A DNA stretch of 64,000 nt from Magicicada septendecula (taxonomy: Eukaryota; Arthropoda; Insecta; Hemiptera; Cicadidae). The notes beneath the pieces were generated by a model. It searched no databases. It was not told the DNA's origin and saw nothing but the letters and a program-made list of their open reading frames with translations. Of this stretch, positions 46,567 to 57,869 are shown piece after piece (within the stretch, counting starts at the first letter, position 1; each line of letters opens with the position of its first letter). The stretch covers positions 429,127,479 through 429,191,478 of the forward strand of contig CM068369.1 of assembly GCA_034769895.1 (NCBI GenBank), read 5' to 3'. Both the position numbers and the translations under genes were made by a program.

Positions 46567-48940
46567 ATGTCAAAACAATCATCTTCTAAAAAAAAAAAAA
46601 AAAAAAAAAGAACGACCATTCAATAGTTACTTCATTAGTTCTACAAAGTATCACCTCCCTGAATGTAACACTGTGCCAACTCTTGCGTCCTCGAAGCTTA
46701 ATCCTGAACCTTGTACCAGTTCTTCAGAAGTAACATTGAAAAATGTTTCACCAAAACCAAGTTCCCATAATCAAGGTAACTCTAATTCCTTAAACTTCGA
46801 TAGAGATATTCTGTCAAATACTGAGAGAGCAACAGACAATGTGACGGACGATGTATTAAACGAGGTGGATAATATAGGAAATAATGTTGGTAACTTATTG
46901 CAAAAAAATAATACAGTTAAACAATCTAGTTTAGAAAAACAAAGTGATCAAATTGTCAATAGCAATTTTACTTTTGATATTGGTCTGTATGTACGAAAAG
47001 ATATTGATGATTATGTAAAATGGAACATTACTTTCAAACCCATGGAAGCCCAATCATGGAAGCCTATTCTTTTCCTTACTCTCCCCAAGCAAAATAAGAA
47101 AACTGAAATGTACGAAAAATGATATGTGAATTTCAACCAATTGAATTCTTATGAATGGGTAGTTTTCTTGCACGAAAAAAAAGGATTCTTTTGTAAATAC
47201 TACCCATATTTTGTCAGTTCCGCTGAGGGTGGGCGCCATGGAAGTACTCTATTGCAGAAATTAGTTACAGAACCAGTAACCAATTTTGCTAAAGTATTGG
47301 GCAAAGATGGAGACTTTGAAAATCATGCAGAAAACAAATCTCACAAGGAAGCTGTGATAATAGCAGATTTCTTTAAAATTTACAAAAAACCGTATTAATA
47401 GTTATAAAAACAGTATTAATTTATTACTAATAAATTACATACTGGATGTCAAAAAATTGTGAATGAAAATTGTTCTCGATTAGTGCATATAATAAAAAGC
47501 ATTATTTTTCTGGGTCGCCAGAACATTCCATTTCGAGGGCATCGGGACGATGGCAAACTGACAACGGGTGAATCTGATTCGGCCGTAAATACTGGCAATT
47601 TCTGAGCTTTATTGAAGTTTTGGATTGATAGCGGTGATGTAGTTTTCAAAAAACATCTTGAAGAGTCAACATCTCGCGCAACATACTTAAGCAAGACTAC
47701 TCAAAATGACGTGATTGATTGCTATGAATGAGACACGTTATCTAAAATTATTAAGAGAATCCAAGTTGCTCAAATTTTTTAGTGTAATGTTTGATGAGAT
47801 GACAGATGTTTCAAATATATCGCAAGTATCACTAATCATTAGGTATACTCACAATAAAAATATTTACGAATCATTCATTCAATTTATTGATGCTCGCACC
47901 AAAATGAATGAGGATAATGAAAATAATGGTGATCCGAAGTTGACTGGAGTAGCTATTGGAAACATTGTTATAAATGCTCTAAAAAAATTTAATTTAAATC
48001 TAAGCAACTGCGTTGTCATAACAACTGACGGTTGCAGTACTATGGTATCTGAAGTACGCGGAGCCGTTAAAACAGTTACGGAAGAAGCCCCTAATGCTGT
48101 TTTTTCACCTTGTTACAAGCATTGTTTCAATTTAAGTATTTCTCGAACATCCCAAGTACAGGCTATTAAAATGCTGTTTCAGCAATGCAAGAGACAATAT
48201 ATTTTTTAAAAGGTTTGTCCAAGAGGGAAGCTGTTCTAAAACGAACATTAGGGTGTGACCCGCTGGATAGAAAGGTGTGATGGAATACTTCATTTTCTAT
48301 CCACTCTTCCAGAAAGATTCTGCAACAGCTGTTAAGGCTCGAGGCTTAAGAATGGCATTATGTGATGGCCAAATACTTGTTGCAATTGTGTGTCTCAGAT
48401 TTACTTACTTGCACATTGCAATTGAGCACATTTAAATTCTGGATTTAAAAGGTCATTTTCCTAAAGAAACATTACATTTGCACAATACGCATATTTTCTT
48501 CTCAAGGACCAAACTAGATAATTTCAATGAAATTATATATAACTTGGTAACAAAGTATTGTCCATTCTTCAACGAAACTGTAGACGTGTTGAAAAGAAAG
48601 CTAAAAGCTGAATTGGAGTTCTGGGAGTTGCATATGGATAGAGAAGAAAACGTTGGTCCACACAATGCGTTAGATGTCTTATCAAAATGTAATAAACAGA
48701 TGTTTATTCATTTTTTTTATTAAGCTTCTGGTAACATTACCAATATCGATAGCAACAGCAGAACGTGTCTTTTCTTGCTTAAGATTGTTGAAAGCGTGGC
48801 TATGATCTTCTATGGGTCAAGAAAGGCTCAATGGGCTTGGTTTAATGCATATTCATTACAATGAAAATATAGAGATAGAAAATGTAATTGATATGTATGC
48901 CAATTTAAGAAACCATTGTTTCAAGTTTACATTGTAATTA
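46567..48940 (+). pseudogene. ZMYM/TTF-type hAT transposase, decayed
   Basis: A likely original ATG at 46567 (MSKQSSSKKK) runs into a 21-A tract, where the frame slips; the next frame (46493-47122) continues ERPFNSYFISSTKY to FTFDIGLYV. After a stop at 47120 come LNSYEWVVFLHEKKGFFCKY with a zinc-type HAENKSHKEAV (47126-47398). The core follows with LLKFFSVMFDEMTDVSNISQ and VVITTDGCSTMVSEVRG and YKHCFNLSIS (47715-48209). The hAT dimerisation region is in 48478-48935 (ISIATAERVFSCLRLL, LMHIHYNENIEIE). At least four breaks are visible. TTCCAG just before the ATG looks like a splice acceptor. Confidence 0.8.
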
Positions 48941-49105
48941 TAATATATTATTATCAAAATTTTTGTAACCCAAATATAATATATTTTACTATTAAAAATA
49001 ATAATCTCTTATTATTATTATTATTTAAATTATTATTGTAATCTGGAGAAGTCACTCTTCCTTTTTTGACCACCCCCCCAAAAATAATTCCTGGATCCCC
49101 GCCTG
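46567..49105 (+). mobile_element. hAT element remnant (hAT-1) inside the long-TIR transposon
   Basis: The right end is CCTGGATCCCCGCCTG at 49105, typical of hAT terminal repeats, preceded by a C-run and AAATAATT. The left terminal repeat was not found, so the coding start is used as the left boundary. It carries the decayed transposase described separately. Confidence 0.68.
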
Positions 49106-49224
49106 AGTAATGAACATGTGTTGTGACCAATGTTATGTTATTGGTGTGTTTACAGTAATACACTATTTAAAACTTAAGTATATAATAACTTGAATGTATA
49201 TAAATATGTAAACCAGTGAATTTG

Positions 49225-51400
49225 TATGGAAGTGAGTTGTTTTGTGGGTGATCTAATTAATGAATAGTGTCATAAACAAGACTATAAAACTGTGCCAAAA
49301 GTTTTAAATGTACTTAAGGTGAGTGACTTACCAATAGAAGAGCAACATTTATTGAAACCGAGAATTTCAAATGAGATAAATAATGTTTGCCATTACCATA
49401 AAATTAATTATTTAGACAAGTTCTATTATATTTTTGGCAAAAATGTTGTGATCCTATGAATGTACATAAAACTCCAGTTAAAAATGGATTAAGACAAATT
49501 CTTCTTGAGCATCTTACTAGGCCAAAAAACTTGATATCAATTTAATACTTGGAAAAGCCCTTTGTCCAACATGTGTATCAAAAATATTTGTGAAAAAGAC
49601 AGTTGAAGATGATGTAAAGGCTTCTCATAAAAATGACACTGCCTTCATTCCTGAGGCATATTATTTATTGATCAAAATACTTTAGAGCTGATAAAAATAC
49701 AAATAGAGAACACAGACATTCAGCCTTAAAGAAAAAACAAGTTAAAATTACAACTGCTGCAAAGAGGAAATTGGAAGAGTCCTTTCATGAGGATTTAGAA
49801 GAGGAAAACCAGGCCAGCCACGACTCAACAGAAAATGATTACAATATTTTTATTCAAAAACTTAAAGAAAAAATGTAAATTTGCCAATAATGAAGACAAA
49901 ATCAAAATTATTAGCCTTTTGCCTGATTCATGGTCAAAAAATAAAATAGTTAAGGAATTTGGTGTATTTGTATATACTGTAAAACTGAAACGGTTAAAGA
50001 TCAAGGTATTCTACCGCACCTTTCAAAAAAGCCATAGAAGAAGATAAGTGTAGAGGTTATTAAGAGCACAATCGAGTTTTATGAGGACGATGAGAACAGT
50101 AGATTGTGTCCAGGAAAAAAAAGAATGTGTCTCAACTGTAATTGATAACGTAAAAGTACAAAAAACAAAAAAGATTAAGCCTGATTACTTTAAATCTCTT
50201 CAGCCTTTACAAACAAAAATACCCAAACCACAAAACTGGTTGGTCAATGTTCCCTGCTTTGTGGCCGAAGTGGTGTGTTCTCCAGGATTATCTAGCACCC
50301 ACAGTGTCTGTGTCTGTATCACCAGAACGTTAAACTAATGATAGAGGAAGTTTAATACAAGTTACAGAGATTTGATGGAATTTCTTGTGTGTGATATTCA
50401 CAATGAAAGTTGTATGCTAAGCAAGTGTTCAGAATGTCCTGGATCAGAAGCACTTCTGAAAGTTTTAATGAATGAAATTAACAACTTGCCTGAGGAAATA
50501 GGTTTTAAACAGTGGGTAAAAACAGATAGAGCAGAACTTATAACACAACTGTTACCAAATGATGAGTTTTTACATTCTCATTTGGAAAAACTTGTAGTTT
50601 TTATGTCTCACCACTTCATTTCAAAAGTGCAGTCACAACATTTCAAAGAATTAAAAGAAAATCTTAAAGATGGTGAATGTTTAGTCATTGGAGATTTTCA
50701 GAAAACTACACATTTACTGTTCAAGATGAAATACAAAGTTTCCTGTGGACAAACACCCAGACAACATTGCATCCGTTTTTTATTTTAAAAGAGAATCTCA
50801 AATTTGCTGCAAAAGCATTTGCATTATAAGTGACCATCTTACTCATGACACAGCTACAGTGTACACATTTCAACAGTATCTTATTAATGAAGTGAAAAAT
50901 GTTTTACCTGATGTAGAGAAGATGATTTACTTTAGTGACAGCGCCAGCAGCCAGTACAAAAATAAGAAAACTTTTGTTGATATGTGCCAACACAAAAATG
51001 ATTGCTGTTTATTAGCCGAATGGAATGTTTTTGCTACGTTTCACAGGAAGAATTCCTGTGATGGAATAGATGGGACTTACAAAAAGGGAAGTCACTAGAG
51101 CTAGCCTACAAAGACCCTACAATGACCAAATCCTGACTCCACAAGACATGTTTAAATACTGCAAAGAGAGGTTTACAGGAATCAAAAACATATTTGTCTC
51201 ATCTGAGGAAGTTGAAAAACTGAGGCCAAACTAATCAAAAGATTTGAGCTTTGCGTGTGACAGGAACAAGAGGATACCACAGATTTGTTCCTACAAGTGA
51301 AAATCAAACCAGATGTTATGCTACATCAAAGTGTACAGAATTTGATGAGCATAAAACTTCTATCGAATTCTTGGATTTCGTTGTCCATGACGTGTCCGTT
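49225..51400 (+). pseudogene. SQYKN-motif protein relic, upstream part
   Basis: Broken frames on the plus strand. 50372-50788: CSECPGSEALLKVL, FKQWVKTDRAELITQ, VVFMSHHFISKVQSQHFKEL and VIGDFQKTTHLLFK. 50745-51098: NIASVFYFKRES, CIISDHLTHDTATVYTFQQYL, MIYFSDSASSQYKNKKTFVDM and LLAEWNVFATFHRKNSCDGIDG. It resembles a widely repeated, unclassified animal protein family with SDG(A/C)(A)SQYKN, AEWHFFATSHGKGPCDG-type motifs. The acids in GDF and FSD could be catalytic in a DDE-like nuclease; that is inference. Many stops and frame changes. Confidence 0.6.
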
Positions 51401-51476
51401 ACTTAACTAAATATCACTATTGTTTGACGACTCGGAACACTACGTTTTTTATAAGTAAAATCGTAGATTTACCTTA

Positions 51477-51521
51477 CAGCCTAAACCGGCTTTCACCTTT
51501 AGAAGGCTTCATCAGAGGCTG
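51477..51521 (-). ncRNA. Hammerhead-ribozyme-like motif, PLE-2 left end
   Basis: Minus strand: helix I CAGCCT/AGGCTG (6 bp), CTGATGA, extra A, helix II GCCTT/AAGGT with loop CTA, GAAA, helix III palindrome AGCCGGTT with a G-U pair, and T as cleavage-site base. All conserved parts of the hammerhead core are present. Confidence 0.75.
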
Positions 51522-51897
51522 CCGTAGGTAGCGCTGTCCGTCTTGTTGTTGGCGACGGGATAGTTTTTCGAAAGATCGAAGCTGTGTGTGTGTGGTGAGA
51601 TGTGTTCGAATAATGCGTGCGATTTGAATTGTGTCTGTTCATTTAGGATGTCGTTTTTATTTGTTTTTGTGTGTTTGTATATTTCTAATTGTTCTAGAGT
51701 GTCTAGTTTTCGGCCTTTTGTGTGTACGTGTAGAATGTTCATGTTATTGTCGATGTTTTTATATGTGTGGTTTGCTTCAATGAGGTGGTTTGCAAAGGTG
51801 GATTCTGTAGTGGTATGGAGTGCCTTTGTGTGTTCAATGTATCTCTGTTTGAAGCTACGTCCTGTCTGGATGTATAATACTGTACAGGGGGAACAAA
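51512..51897 (-). pseudogene. PLE-2 GIY-YIG fragment, left copy
   Basis: Frame 51512-51742 carries NILHVHTKGRKLDTLEQLEIYKH (shortened) and ends NNKTDSATYGSL. Further inward it has FCSPCTVLYI-QTGRSFKQ, so one codon of YIGQTGR is missing and a frame change occurs. It differs from the right copy by Ser/Leu near FDL(S/L)KNY. Confidence 0.78.
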
Positions 51898-51903
51898 AGA
51901 CAA

Positions 51904-52838
51904 TGTGAACAGTTGCTTACGCACATAAACAAAATACATAAAAACATAACCTTCACTGCCGAATACAAACACAACAATACCATAAATTTCTTAGACCTCT
52001 CCATCACAAAACTAGAACACAAGCACAAATTCAGTATATACAGAAAACCAACTACAACTGACACACTGATACACAACACCTCCAATCACCCAACACAACA
52101 CAAACTAGCTGCTTTTAGAACCATGATACATAGACTTAACAACATCCCCTTAGATGAAAAAGACTACAAAGACGAACTAAACACGATAAAATATCTAGCA
52201 GAATCTAACGGTTATGACAGAACAATAGTCAGTAAACTCCTACACAAAACAAACAACAGACAAAGACAGAAAACAACAAATTCATAACACTAACATACAT
52301 CAACAAACAAACTGAAAAAATTGCCCACAAATTCAAAAAAGCAGGATACAGAATCGCTTACAAAACTACTAACAAAACAGAACACACACTATCAAAACGC
52401 ACGCACAAAACACAAAACAAATTCGATCTACCCGGTGTATACAAGCTAAATTGCTCAAATTGCAATAAATTCTACATAGGCCAGACAGGACGTAGCTTCA
52501 AACAGAGATACATTGAACACACAAAGGCACTCCACACCACTACAGAATCCACCTTTGCAAACCACCTCATTGAAGCAAACCACACATATAAAAACATCGA
52601 CAATAACATGAACATTCTACACGTACACACAAAAGGCCGAAAACTAGACACTCTAGAACAATTAGAAATATACAAACACACAAAAACAAATAAAAACGAC
52701 ATCCTAAACGAACAGACACAATTCAAATCGCACGCATTATTCGAACATATCTCACCACACACACACAGCTTTGATCTTTTGAAAAACTATCCCGTCGCCA
52801 ACAACAAGACGGACAGCGCTACCTACGGCAGCCTCTGA
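51904..52838 (+). pseudogene. PLE-2 RT end and GIY-YIG endonuclease, right copy
   Basis: 51913-52287 encodes the C-terminal RT region (HNNTINFLDLSITKLEHKHK, IYRKPTTTDTLIHNTSNHP, AAFRTMIHRLNNIPL, NGYDRTIVSKLL). After a frameshift near 52287, the frame through 52434-52838 encodes GVYKLNCSNCNKFYIGQTGR, YIEHTKALHTTTESTFANHL and GRKLDTLEQLEIYKHTK. YVDD is not included: the copy is truncated downstream of it. The protein is broken and non-functional. Confidence 0.82.
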
Positions 52839-52873
52839 TGAAGCCTTCTAAAGGTGAAAGCCGGTTTAGGCTG
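52829..52873 (+). ncRNA. Hammerhead-ribozyme-like motif, PLE-2 right end
   Basis: The best of the set. Helix I CAGCCT (52829-52834) with AGGCTG (52868-52873); CTGATGA 52835-52841; extra A 52842; helix II GCCTT 52843-52847 and AAGGT 52851-52855; GAAA 52856-52859; palindromic helix III to 52866; T 52867 is the expected cleavage-site base. Helix III has no loop, so folding as a dimer is likely. Confidence 0.78.
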
Positions 52874-52944
52874 TAAGGTAAATCTTTACGATTTTACTTA
52901 TAAAAAACTTAGTGTTCCGAGTCGTCAAACAATAGTGATATTTA

Positions 52945-53224
52945 CTTCTATTGAGTTCACAAATACATCATTGTTTATGAAGACTGATTACATTGCTTGT
53001 ATACATGAAGATCAATGGTGGATTGGCACAGTTAAAGACAAGAGTAATGAAAATAATGATATCTTGGTTAATTGTTTCATCCATCAGGCCCAAAAATCGC
53101 CTTCCAGCTATCAAAAAATGATATTTTTTGGGTTCCAGTAAGGAAGGTAGTGAGAAAAATTACACCTCTGGAATTAACAGCAGCGTCTGGCAGAACACTT
53201 ATCTCAGAAAAATTATGCAATTAA
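52945..53224 (+). pseudogene. SQYKN-motif protein relic, downstream part
   Basis: The frame has DYIACIHEDQWWIGTVKDK and, after a frame change, ITPLELTAASGRTLISEK. Related proteins of the same family end with a YIAC-Y-D--WW-G block and a GR-Y-L tail, so this is the C-terminus of the gene interrupted by PLE-2. Confidence 0.55.
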
Positions 53225-53529
53225 ATTTCATCACTCTTTAATACTATGAGCAGAATCTGGTTCTCTTAATTAACCAGATTTGCGAACAGTAAACACTTAC
53301 CCCTACGGTTTTCCACAATATTAAAAATTTTGTTTTTGTAAAATTATGTGTTTTACATTAAAACGGGTTTTTAAAAATAAATACACATTTTTTTCTTTTT
53401 TTTTTTTAAGATATAAAAATCATGTTTTCAGAAATAAATAATGAAACTTAAGGGTTATACATAAGATAGCTTAATATCTTTTTACTTACAAATATATTAG
53501 TAACATACAAAACTTTATTTACCTCTTGC

Positions 53530-54215
53530 CTGAGCAGGCATGTAGCGTCAATTTTTTGCCAACTTTGATGCATTATAATTATGAAGCCAGTTGAGTCTCA
53601 GTCATTAAATTTAGATATGTTCTTATTAAAAAGAAGTATATTCTGTAAAATTTTTACAATTTTTCACTCAGTTCCTTTTGAGACATTAAACCTTGAAAGC
53701 TGCTGCTAACGAGCTTTCGACCATCTTTGAAATTCCATATAAAAAAAGGGAAGTTCTCAAGATTGAAACTCCTACAGTAGTACAATACATCTATGCAAGA
53801 AAAAAAATTAAAAGTGAGCCTCTTTTCCTTCATAAAATTTTACAGTCCTAAAAATCACGTTTTTTACATTTTTTTGTATTCTATATTTGTGAATTTTTTT
53901 GGCATTTTCCTCACTACTTAAGTGAAATATGGTAGAAACATAAAATTTCGAACATATGTGCTGAACATTTTGGGTTTTGATTTATCTTGATATCTGTAAA
54001 AATGACAGAGCTAGATGATATTCCGCAAAACTTGTTTTGAGTCAAAAATCGACTAAGTGGCCGATTAAAAATAACTGCCAAAAAAAAGCAATGGACATAA
54101 AATTTTTTAACCATGGTTTTGAACTCACATTGTTATAAGGAACAATGGGTAAAAAAATTATAAAAATAAAAAATGTTGAGCAACACTGCCTGGGTGATTT
54201 GAAATGGATTGACCC
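53530..54215 (-). repeat. Right long terminal inverted repeat
   Basis: Inverted partner of 45133-45850. The outer end is GGATTGACCC at 54206-54215. Small ORFs in it (for example 53914-54114 minus) are not genes. Confidence 0.72.
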
Positions 54216-54269
54216 AATGCTCTTAACTTGAACTTACCAAAATAATGGAAACAATGGTAATAGCATGAC

Positions 54270-54605
54270 TGAACTGAAAAGGTGAATCTTGAAAGGACAA
54301 TAAATGCTGCTCAAAACGAACTAAATACATGGGGTTAGGAAACAACATGAGTATCAGCAAATCAAAAACTGTATACCAGTTCTTCTTTCTCCAACATAGC
54401 CATCCAGACTTCCAAGTAAGGCTAGAGAACGGTCAATAAGAGCCCCAGAACTAAATATTTCTGTGTCGTGCTTGATAACAAACTAAATTGGGAAAAACAA
54501 ATTCAAACTACAGCTAATGAAACAAACAAATGGCTCAGACTTATGAATATACTTGCAGAAGCCAAAGGGGGATGTAGACAGGACACTGTAAATATTACCC
54601 CCTAA
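54270..54605 (+). pseudogene. LINE reverse-transcriptase remnant
   Basis: Frames on the plus strand give INAAQNELNTWG-like and then KYFCVVLDNKLNWEKQIQTT and KWLRLMNILAEAKGGC. This resembles the YLGVVLDNKLNW..HI...... region found after the catalytic core in Jockey/RTE-like LINEs. It contains stops. The rest of the LINE is absent. Confidence 0.6.
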
Positions 54606-54610
54606 ACCTT

Positions 54611-55538
54611 TTGGAAAGGACAGAGTCTAACATACTGAGACTAATATATAAAGCAGAAAGAATAACAGCCACTGTCCTTCAGCGATATACCCAAAACACA
54701 GAGGCAGGTATAAATAAAGATCATAATGGATGTATTGTTTTTAATGTAAAACAGCAAATAAAACAGCTGAGAACAAAGTACTGCAGAAGTGATGAAAAGT
54801 GGAGGGCATGGTTCCAGGTGGGAAGAACCTACAATGGCCAAGAAATGATAAATATAAAGATGATGGAAATAAAGAGTAACCATAAAAAGATAGTTTGCAA
54901 TAAAGAAGAGTGATACATCTTTTGCTGTCTTCTGAGCCCGGGGGGAATTCTCGTGTAAGGAAATTAAACATCATATAATACAAGTCTGGGCACCTAGATG
55001 ACTGAACACGTTTGGACACACAGAACTTTAGTAAACAACCACAGAATGGCAATGATATACAATTTTATATTTACTTTCACTCAAGATATTTATTATTAAA
55101 CAATGTCAATATCGAATAGGCTAATTCTTCTACTCATAATTCTGAGTAGTCTATATTGGATTACAGTCTTTAAGAATAACTGTTGGACTAGGTATAGGAG
55201 AATCATGATATAACACTCTCCAGAAGACTGAGCAAAAAGAGCCAAGGGTAGCTTTATATCAAGGTTCAAGTTTAAGTTAAGAAATGTGAATGCATTCCCT
55301 TAAAAAGCTTTGTTTACCTCATATTTATTTCTTTCCTTTTTGTGAAGTTTTGCAACCTTGAACTTCATATTTAGAGTTAGTTTGTGCAGATTTCTTCCAA
55401 GAATTGTTAAAGCTGAGTTTCTAGATAACTACTGTCCTGTATTGTAAGTACTATGCAATACTAACAGGATATCGCGCCTTTATATTACTGCATTCTATAT
55501 CAAAAAATATACTTGTTGCAAATTATGCACAATAGTTG
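54611..55538. other. Intronic, unassigned
   Basis: A 100-codon plus-strand frame (54611-54913) is basic and unrecognised; it may be a further part of the LINE or chance. The remainder is AT-rich with no feature. Confidence 0.35.
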
Positions 55539-55598
55539 TCAAATTAGTAATGTATATCTTACCGTCTGTGACTTACAGCAAACTGTATTTTGATGTTA

Positions 55599-55639
55599 AA
55601 ATTTACATGTTTCGGGACCTTGTCCCATCATCAGAATTT
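55599..55639 (-). ncRNA. Hammerhead-ribozyme-like motif, PLE-3 left end
   Basis: Minus strand: helix I AAATT/AATTT (5 bp), CTGATGA, extra T, helix II GGGAC/GTCCC with loop AAG, GAAA, palindrome ACATGT, and A as cleavage-site base. The conserved core is complete. Confidence 0.72.
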
Positions 55640-55817
55640 AAAATCTTCTTCTTATCCCATCGTGCGATGGCATAGTTGTCGAATATTTCCAAAAATATTA
55701 ATCACCATTATAAATAAAAAAAAATAAATAGAATACACATACAAATAGCGCGCACAACGGTTTCTAGGTGTACACCGTACGGCGACAGACCACACACTGG
55801 TTCATATCAAACTCGTA

Positions 55818-56297
55818 TCATAGCAGATACCGCAAAGCAGTATCGTACAGGATGTTTGATTTAAAATGCAGCTGATCATTCAAAACATGTGGCTTGGTAT
55901 CGGCATTATTGTATGCTTTATATATTTCGAATTCTTCGAGGGCGTTCATATAACGCCCTTTATTGCAAATGTGAAGGGGTTTTAGGTTAGTATTAAAGCC
56001 AGTATAGTTGTGATTCTCCGCGATAAGATGCTTAGCAAATTTAGATCTGATGTTTTCTAAGTTGTGAAAGTATGTAGGTGGCTTATGTTCAGCGAATCTT
56101 TTTAGAAAATTTCGGCCAGTTTGGCCCACATAGAAGGCATCACAATCATCATCACATACCAATTTATAAATCCCTGTTTTAGTTTCAAGGGCTGTTCGTT
56201 CACGAACACGAAGATTATTTAAAATGTTGTTTGTAGTTTTATAAGTGATAATAATATTATTAGTCTTATTTAAAATTGAAGTTAAAATTCTAGGCAT
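55818..56297 (-). pseudogene. PLE-3 GIY-YIG endonuclease portion
   Basis: 159 codons: TTNNILNNLRVRERTALET, then GIYKLVCDDDCDAFYVGQTGR, LKRFAEHKPPTYF, SKFAKHLIAENHNYTGF and a C-terminal KGRYMNALEEFEIYKAY. It is a PLE GIY-YIG domain with an extra Asp compared with CDDCDAFYIG of PLE-1. It is out of frame with the RT part at 56282-56635 by a frameshift near 56290. Confidence 0.83.
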
Positions 56298-56835
56298 AAA
56301 GGCCGTGTATGGTGTGTTGAGATGTATTTATATGTATTGTCCACAGGTGCCCTACGTATGTCCGTGTTTTTTCGTTTCTTATGTCTTTTGAGGATACTAT
56401 TTATTATTGTTTCTTTGCAACCATTTGTGATTGCAATGTGTTTAATGGCATTCAGTTCATCATAGTAGTCCTCATTACTGAGGGGCAATGACAGAAGGCG
56501 GTTAATCATGCTGTGGAAAGCGGCCATTTTTTGGGACAGTGGATGATAAGATGTGGCATGTATAACGGTATCGGTTGCTGTAGGTTTCCTGTAAATATTA
56601 AACTGCAATTTATTATTGTTCCTAGTGATAGTCAAATCCAGAAAATTTAATTTCCCATTGTCCTCGTTCTCGCGTAAACTGTATATTACTATTAATACTG
56701 TTCAAATATTTGTGTAACCGGTCTATTTGTCGATGTGTGCCTTTATAAATTAAAAAGGTATCGTCAACATATCAGCCATAAAAAATTATGTTATCATTAT
56801 ACTTATTATTGGTAAAAATGAAAGAATTTTCGTTT
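56282..56835 (-). pseudogene. PLE-3 reverse transcriptase C-terminal portion
   Basis: 56282-56635 encodes LQFNIYRKPTATDTVIHATS, MAAFHSMINRLLSLPL and AITNGCKETIINSILKRH. Upstream, in a further frame to about 56835, VDDTFLIYKGTHRQIDRLHK carries the RT catalytic site (the preceding Tyr region is damaged). The N-terminal RT part is missing. Confidence 0.78.
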
Positions 56836-56911
56836 ATTTAGAATGGTGATTAATATTTTTGGAAATATTCGACAACTATGCCATCGCACGATGGGATAAG
56901 AAGAAGATTTT

Positions 56912-56952
56912 AAATTCTGATGATGGGACAAGGTCCCGAAACATGTAAATTT
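56912..56952 (+). ncRNA. Hammerhead-ribozyme-like motif, PLE-3 right end
   Basis: Mirror of 55599-55639: helix I AAATT with AATTT, CTGATGA at 56917-56923, T, GGGAC-AAG-GTCCC, GAAA at 56938-56941, palindrome ACATGT, A at 56947. Present although this arm has no protein code. Confidence 0.72.
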
Positions 56953-57012
56953 TAACATCAAAATACAGTCTGCTGTAAGTCACAGACGGTAAGATATACA
57001 TTACTAATTTGA

Positions 57013-57869
57013 TTATCAAATACGTGGCTTGGTACTATAATCGGAAATATTCCATAAATATAACAATAGTTGTGTGTTAAAATTTGTAGAATTCATTTTA
57101 ACGATCAAAAAGTGAAAAATAAAAAATTATGACATCAAACGTACTTTAATTACAATAGATATATATGCAGTGAATAAGAAAAGTGCAGTGAGCTTTATTT
57201 CAAACACTGAGTTATACAACATTTTATGTATTTCATCTATGCAGAGGTTTCAGCAGTGCTTTAAAAAATAAGCAATTTGCAGAAAAAATTAACAAAAACA
57301 ATAGGTGTAATGGAAATGGACTGAAAACTCTATAAAATAATTTAAGTAAAAAAATTCTTCACTGTACAAAAGTGGAGAAAATACTGACAACTCAATCCAC
57401 CTGTGGATTTTTAGAAACTGTGAGTACATAGAAACAATGAAACAGAGACTGACAATAATTCTATCATTACAATGTATACAGTACATGCAAAAACCACAAT
57501 ACAATTAACAATGTGCACAAAAAGGTATAAAGGAAATGCTTAAGTGAAAATAACGTTTATACAAATATGGGTTATGAAGCACAATAGAATTTTGTAAACT
57601 AAATAAAATTGCAATGTCATCTATAAGAATAATAGTGTCATTAAAAAACACAAAATTAAAATGGAATAGGTTACAAAGCAAGGAAAAATTCAACAAAATT
57701 TTCCATGCCCATCTTTACCAATGGTTCAATGAAACTGTTTTTGCATAAAAATATTTTTGCACTGCAAAAGTAATTAGATTTTTATTAGTGTTTCAAAAAA
57801 GACCTTTTGTTATAGCAAGTGAAACAACATATTTTCATTCTTATACACATACTTAAGCTGGTAACTTAC
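57013..57869. other. Intronic, no element recognised
   Basis: AT-rich sequence between PLE-3 and the third recovered WDR18 exon. Minus-strand frames at 57289-57504 and 57505-57696 have no domains. Confidence 0.45.

Larger units (their letters stand above)
51408..52944. mobile_element. Head-to-head Penelope-like pair (PLE-2)
   Basis: The left minus-strand copy (51408-about 51897) contains only the GIY-YIG C-terminus and 3' UTR; the right plus-strand copy (about 51904-52944) contains the RT end as well. Their outer parts pair as inverted repeats (axis sum 104350, shifting by 2 in the distal UTR). Both are 5'-truncated and joined at their 5' ends. It splits the SQYKN relic, so it is younger than the host element. 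Confidence 0.83.
45133..54215 (+). mobile_element. Large DNA transposon with about 700-bp terminal inverted repeats
   Basis: The left repeat (45133-about 45850) and right repeat (about 53530-54215) are inverted, diverged copies. Shared blocks include TTTCAAATCACCCA, TTGCTCAACATTTTTTAT, GTGAGTTCAAAACCATGGTTAA, CATCTAGCTCT, and TTTTACAGATATCAAGATAAATC. The outer ends are GGGTCAGTC and GGGTCAATC. The interior holds a hAT relic and the decayed SQYKN-protein gene, which is split by PLE-2. No clear target duplication was seen. The superfamily is not recognised. Confidence 0.7.
55539..57012. mobile_element. Penelope-like element with inverted 3' UTR copy (PLE-3)
   Basis: A minus-strand copy (55539-56841) is joined 5'-end to 5'-end with a plus-strand fragment (56842-57012). 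The latter duplicates only the last 171 bp of the 3' UTR, as an inverted repeat of 55539-55709 (axis sum 112551). The copy begins within RT just upstream of YVDD, so it is 5'-truncated. Confidence 0.83.

Noticed and set aside
54641-55052. Minus-strand frames over the LINE flank
   Set aside because: No domains; overlapping the LINE fragment neighbourhood and AT-rich.
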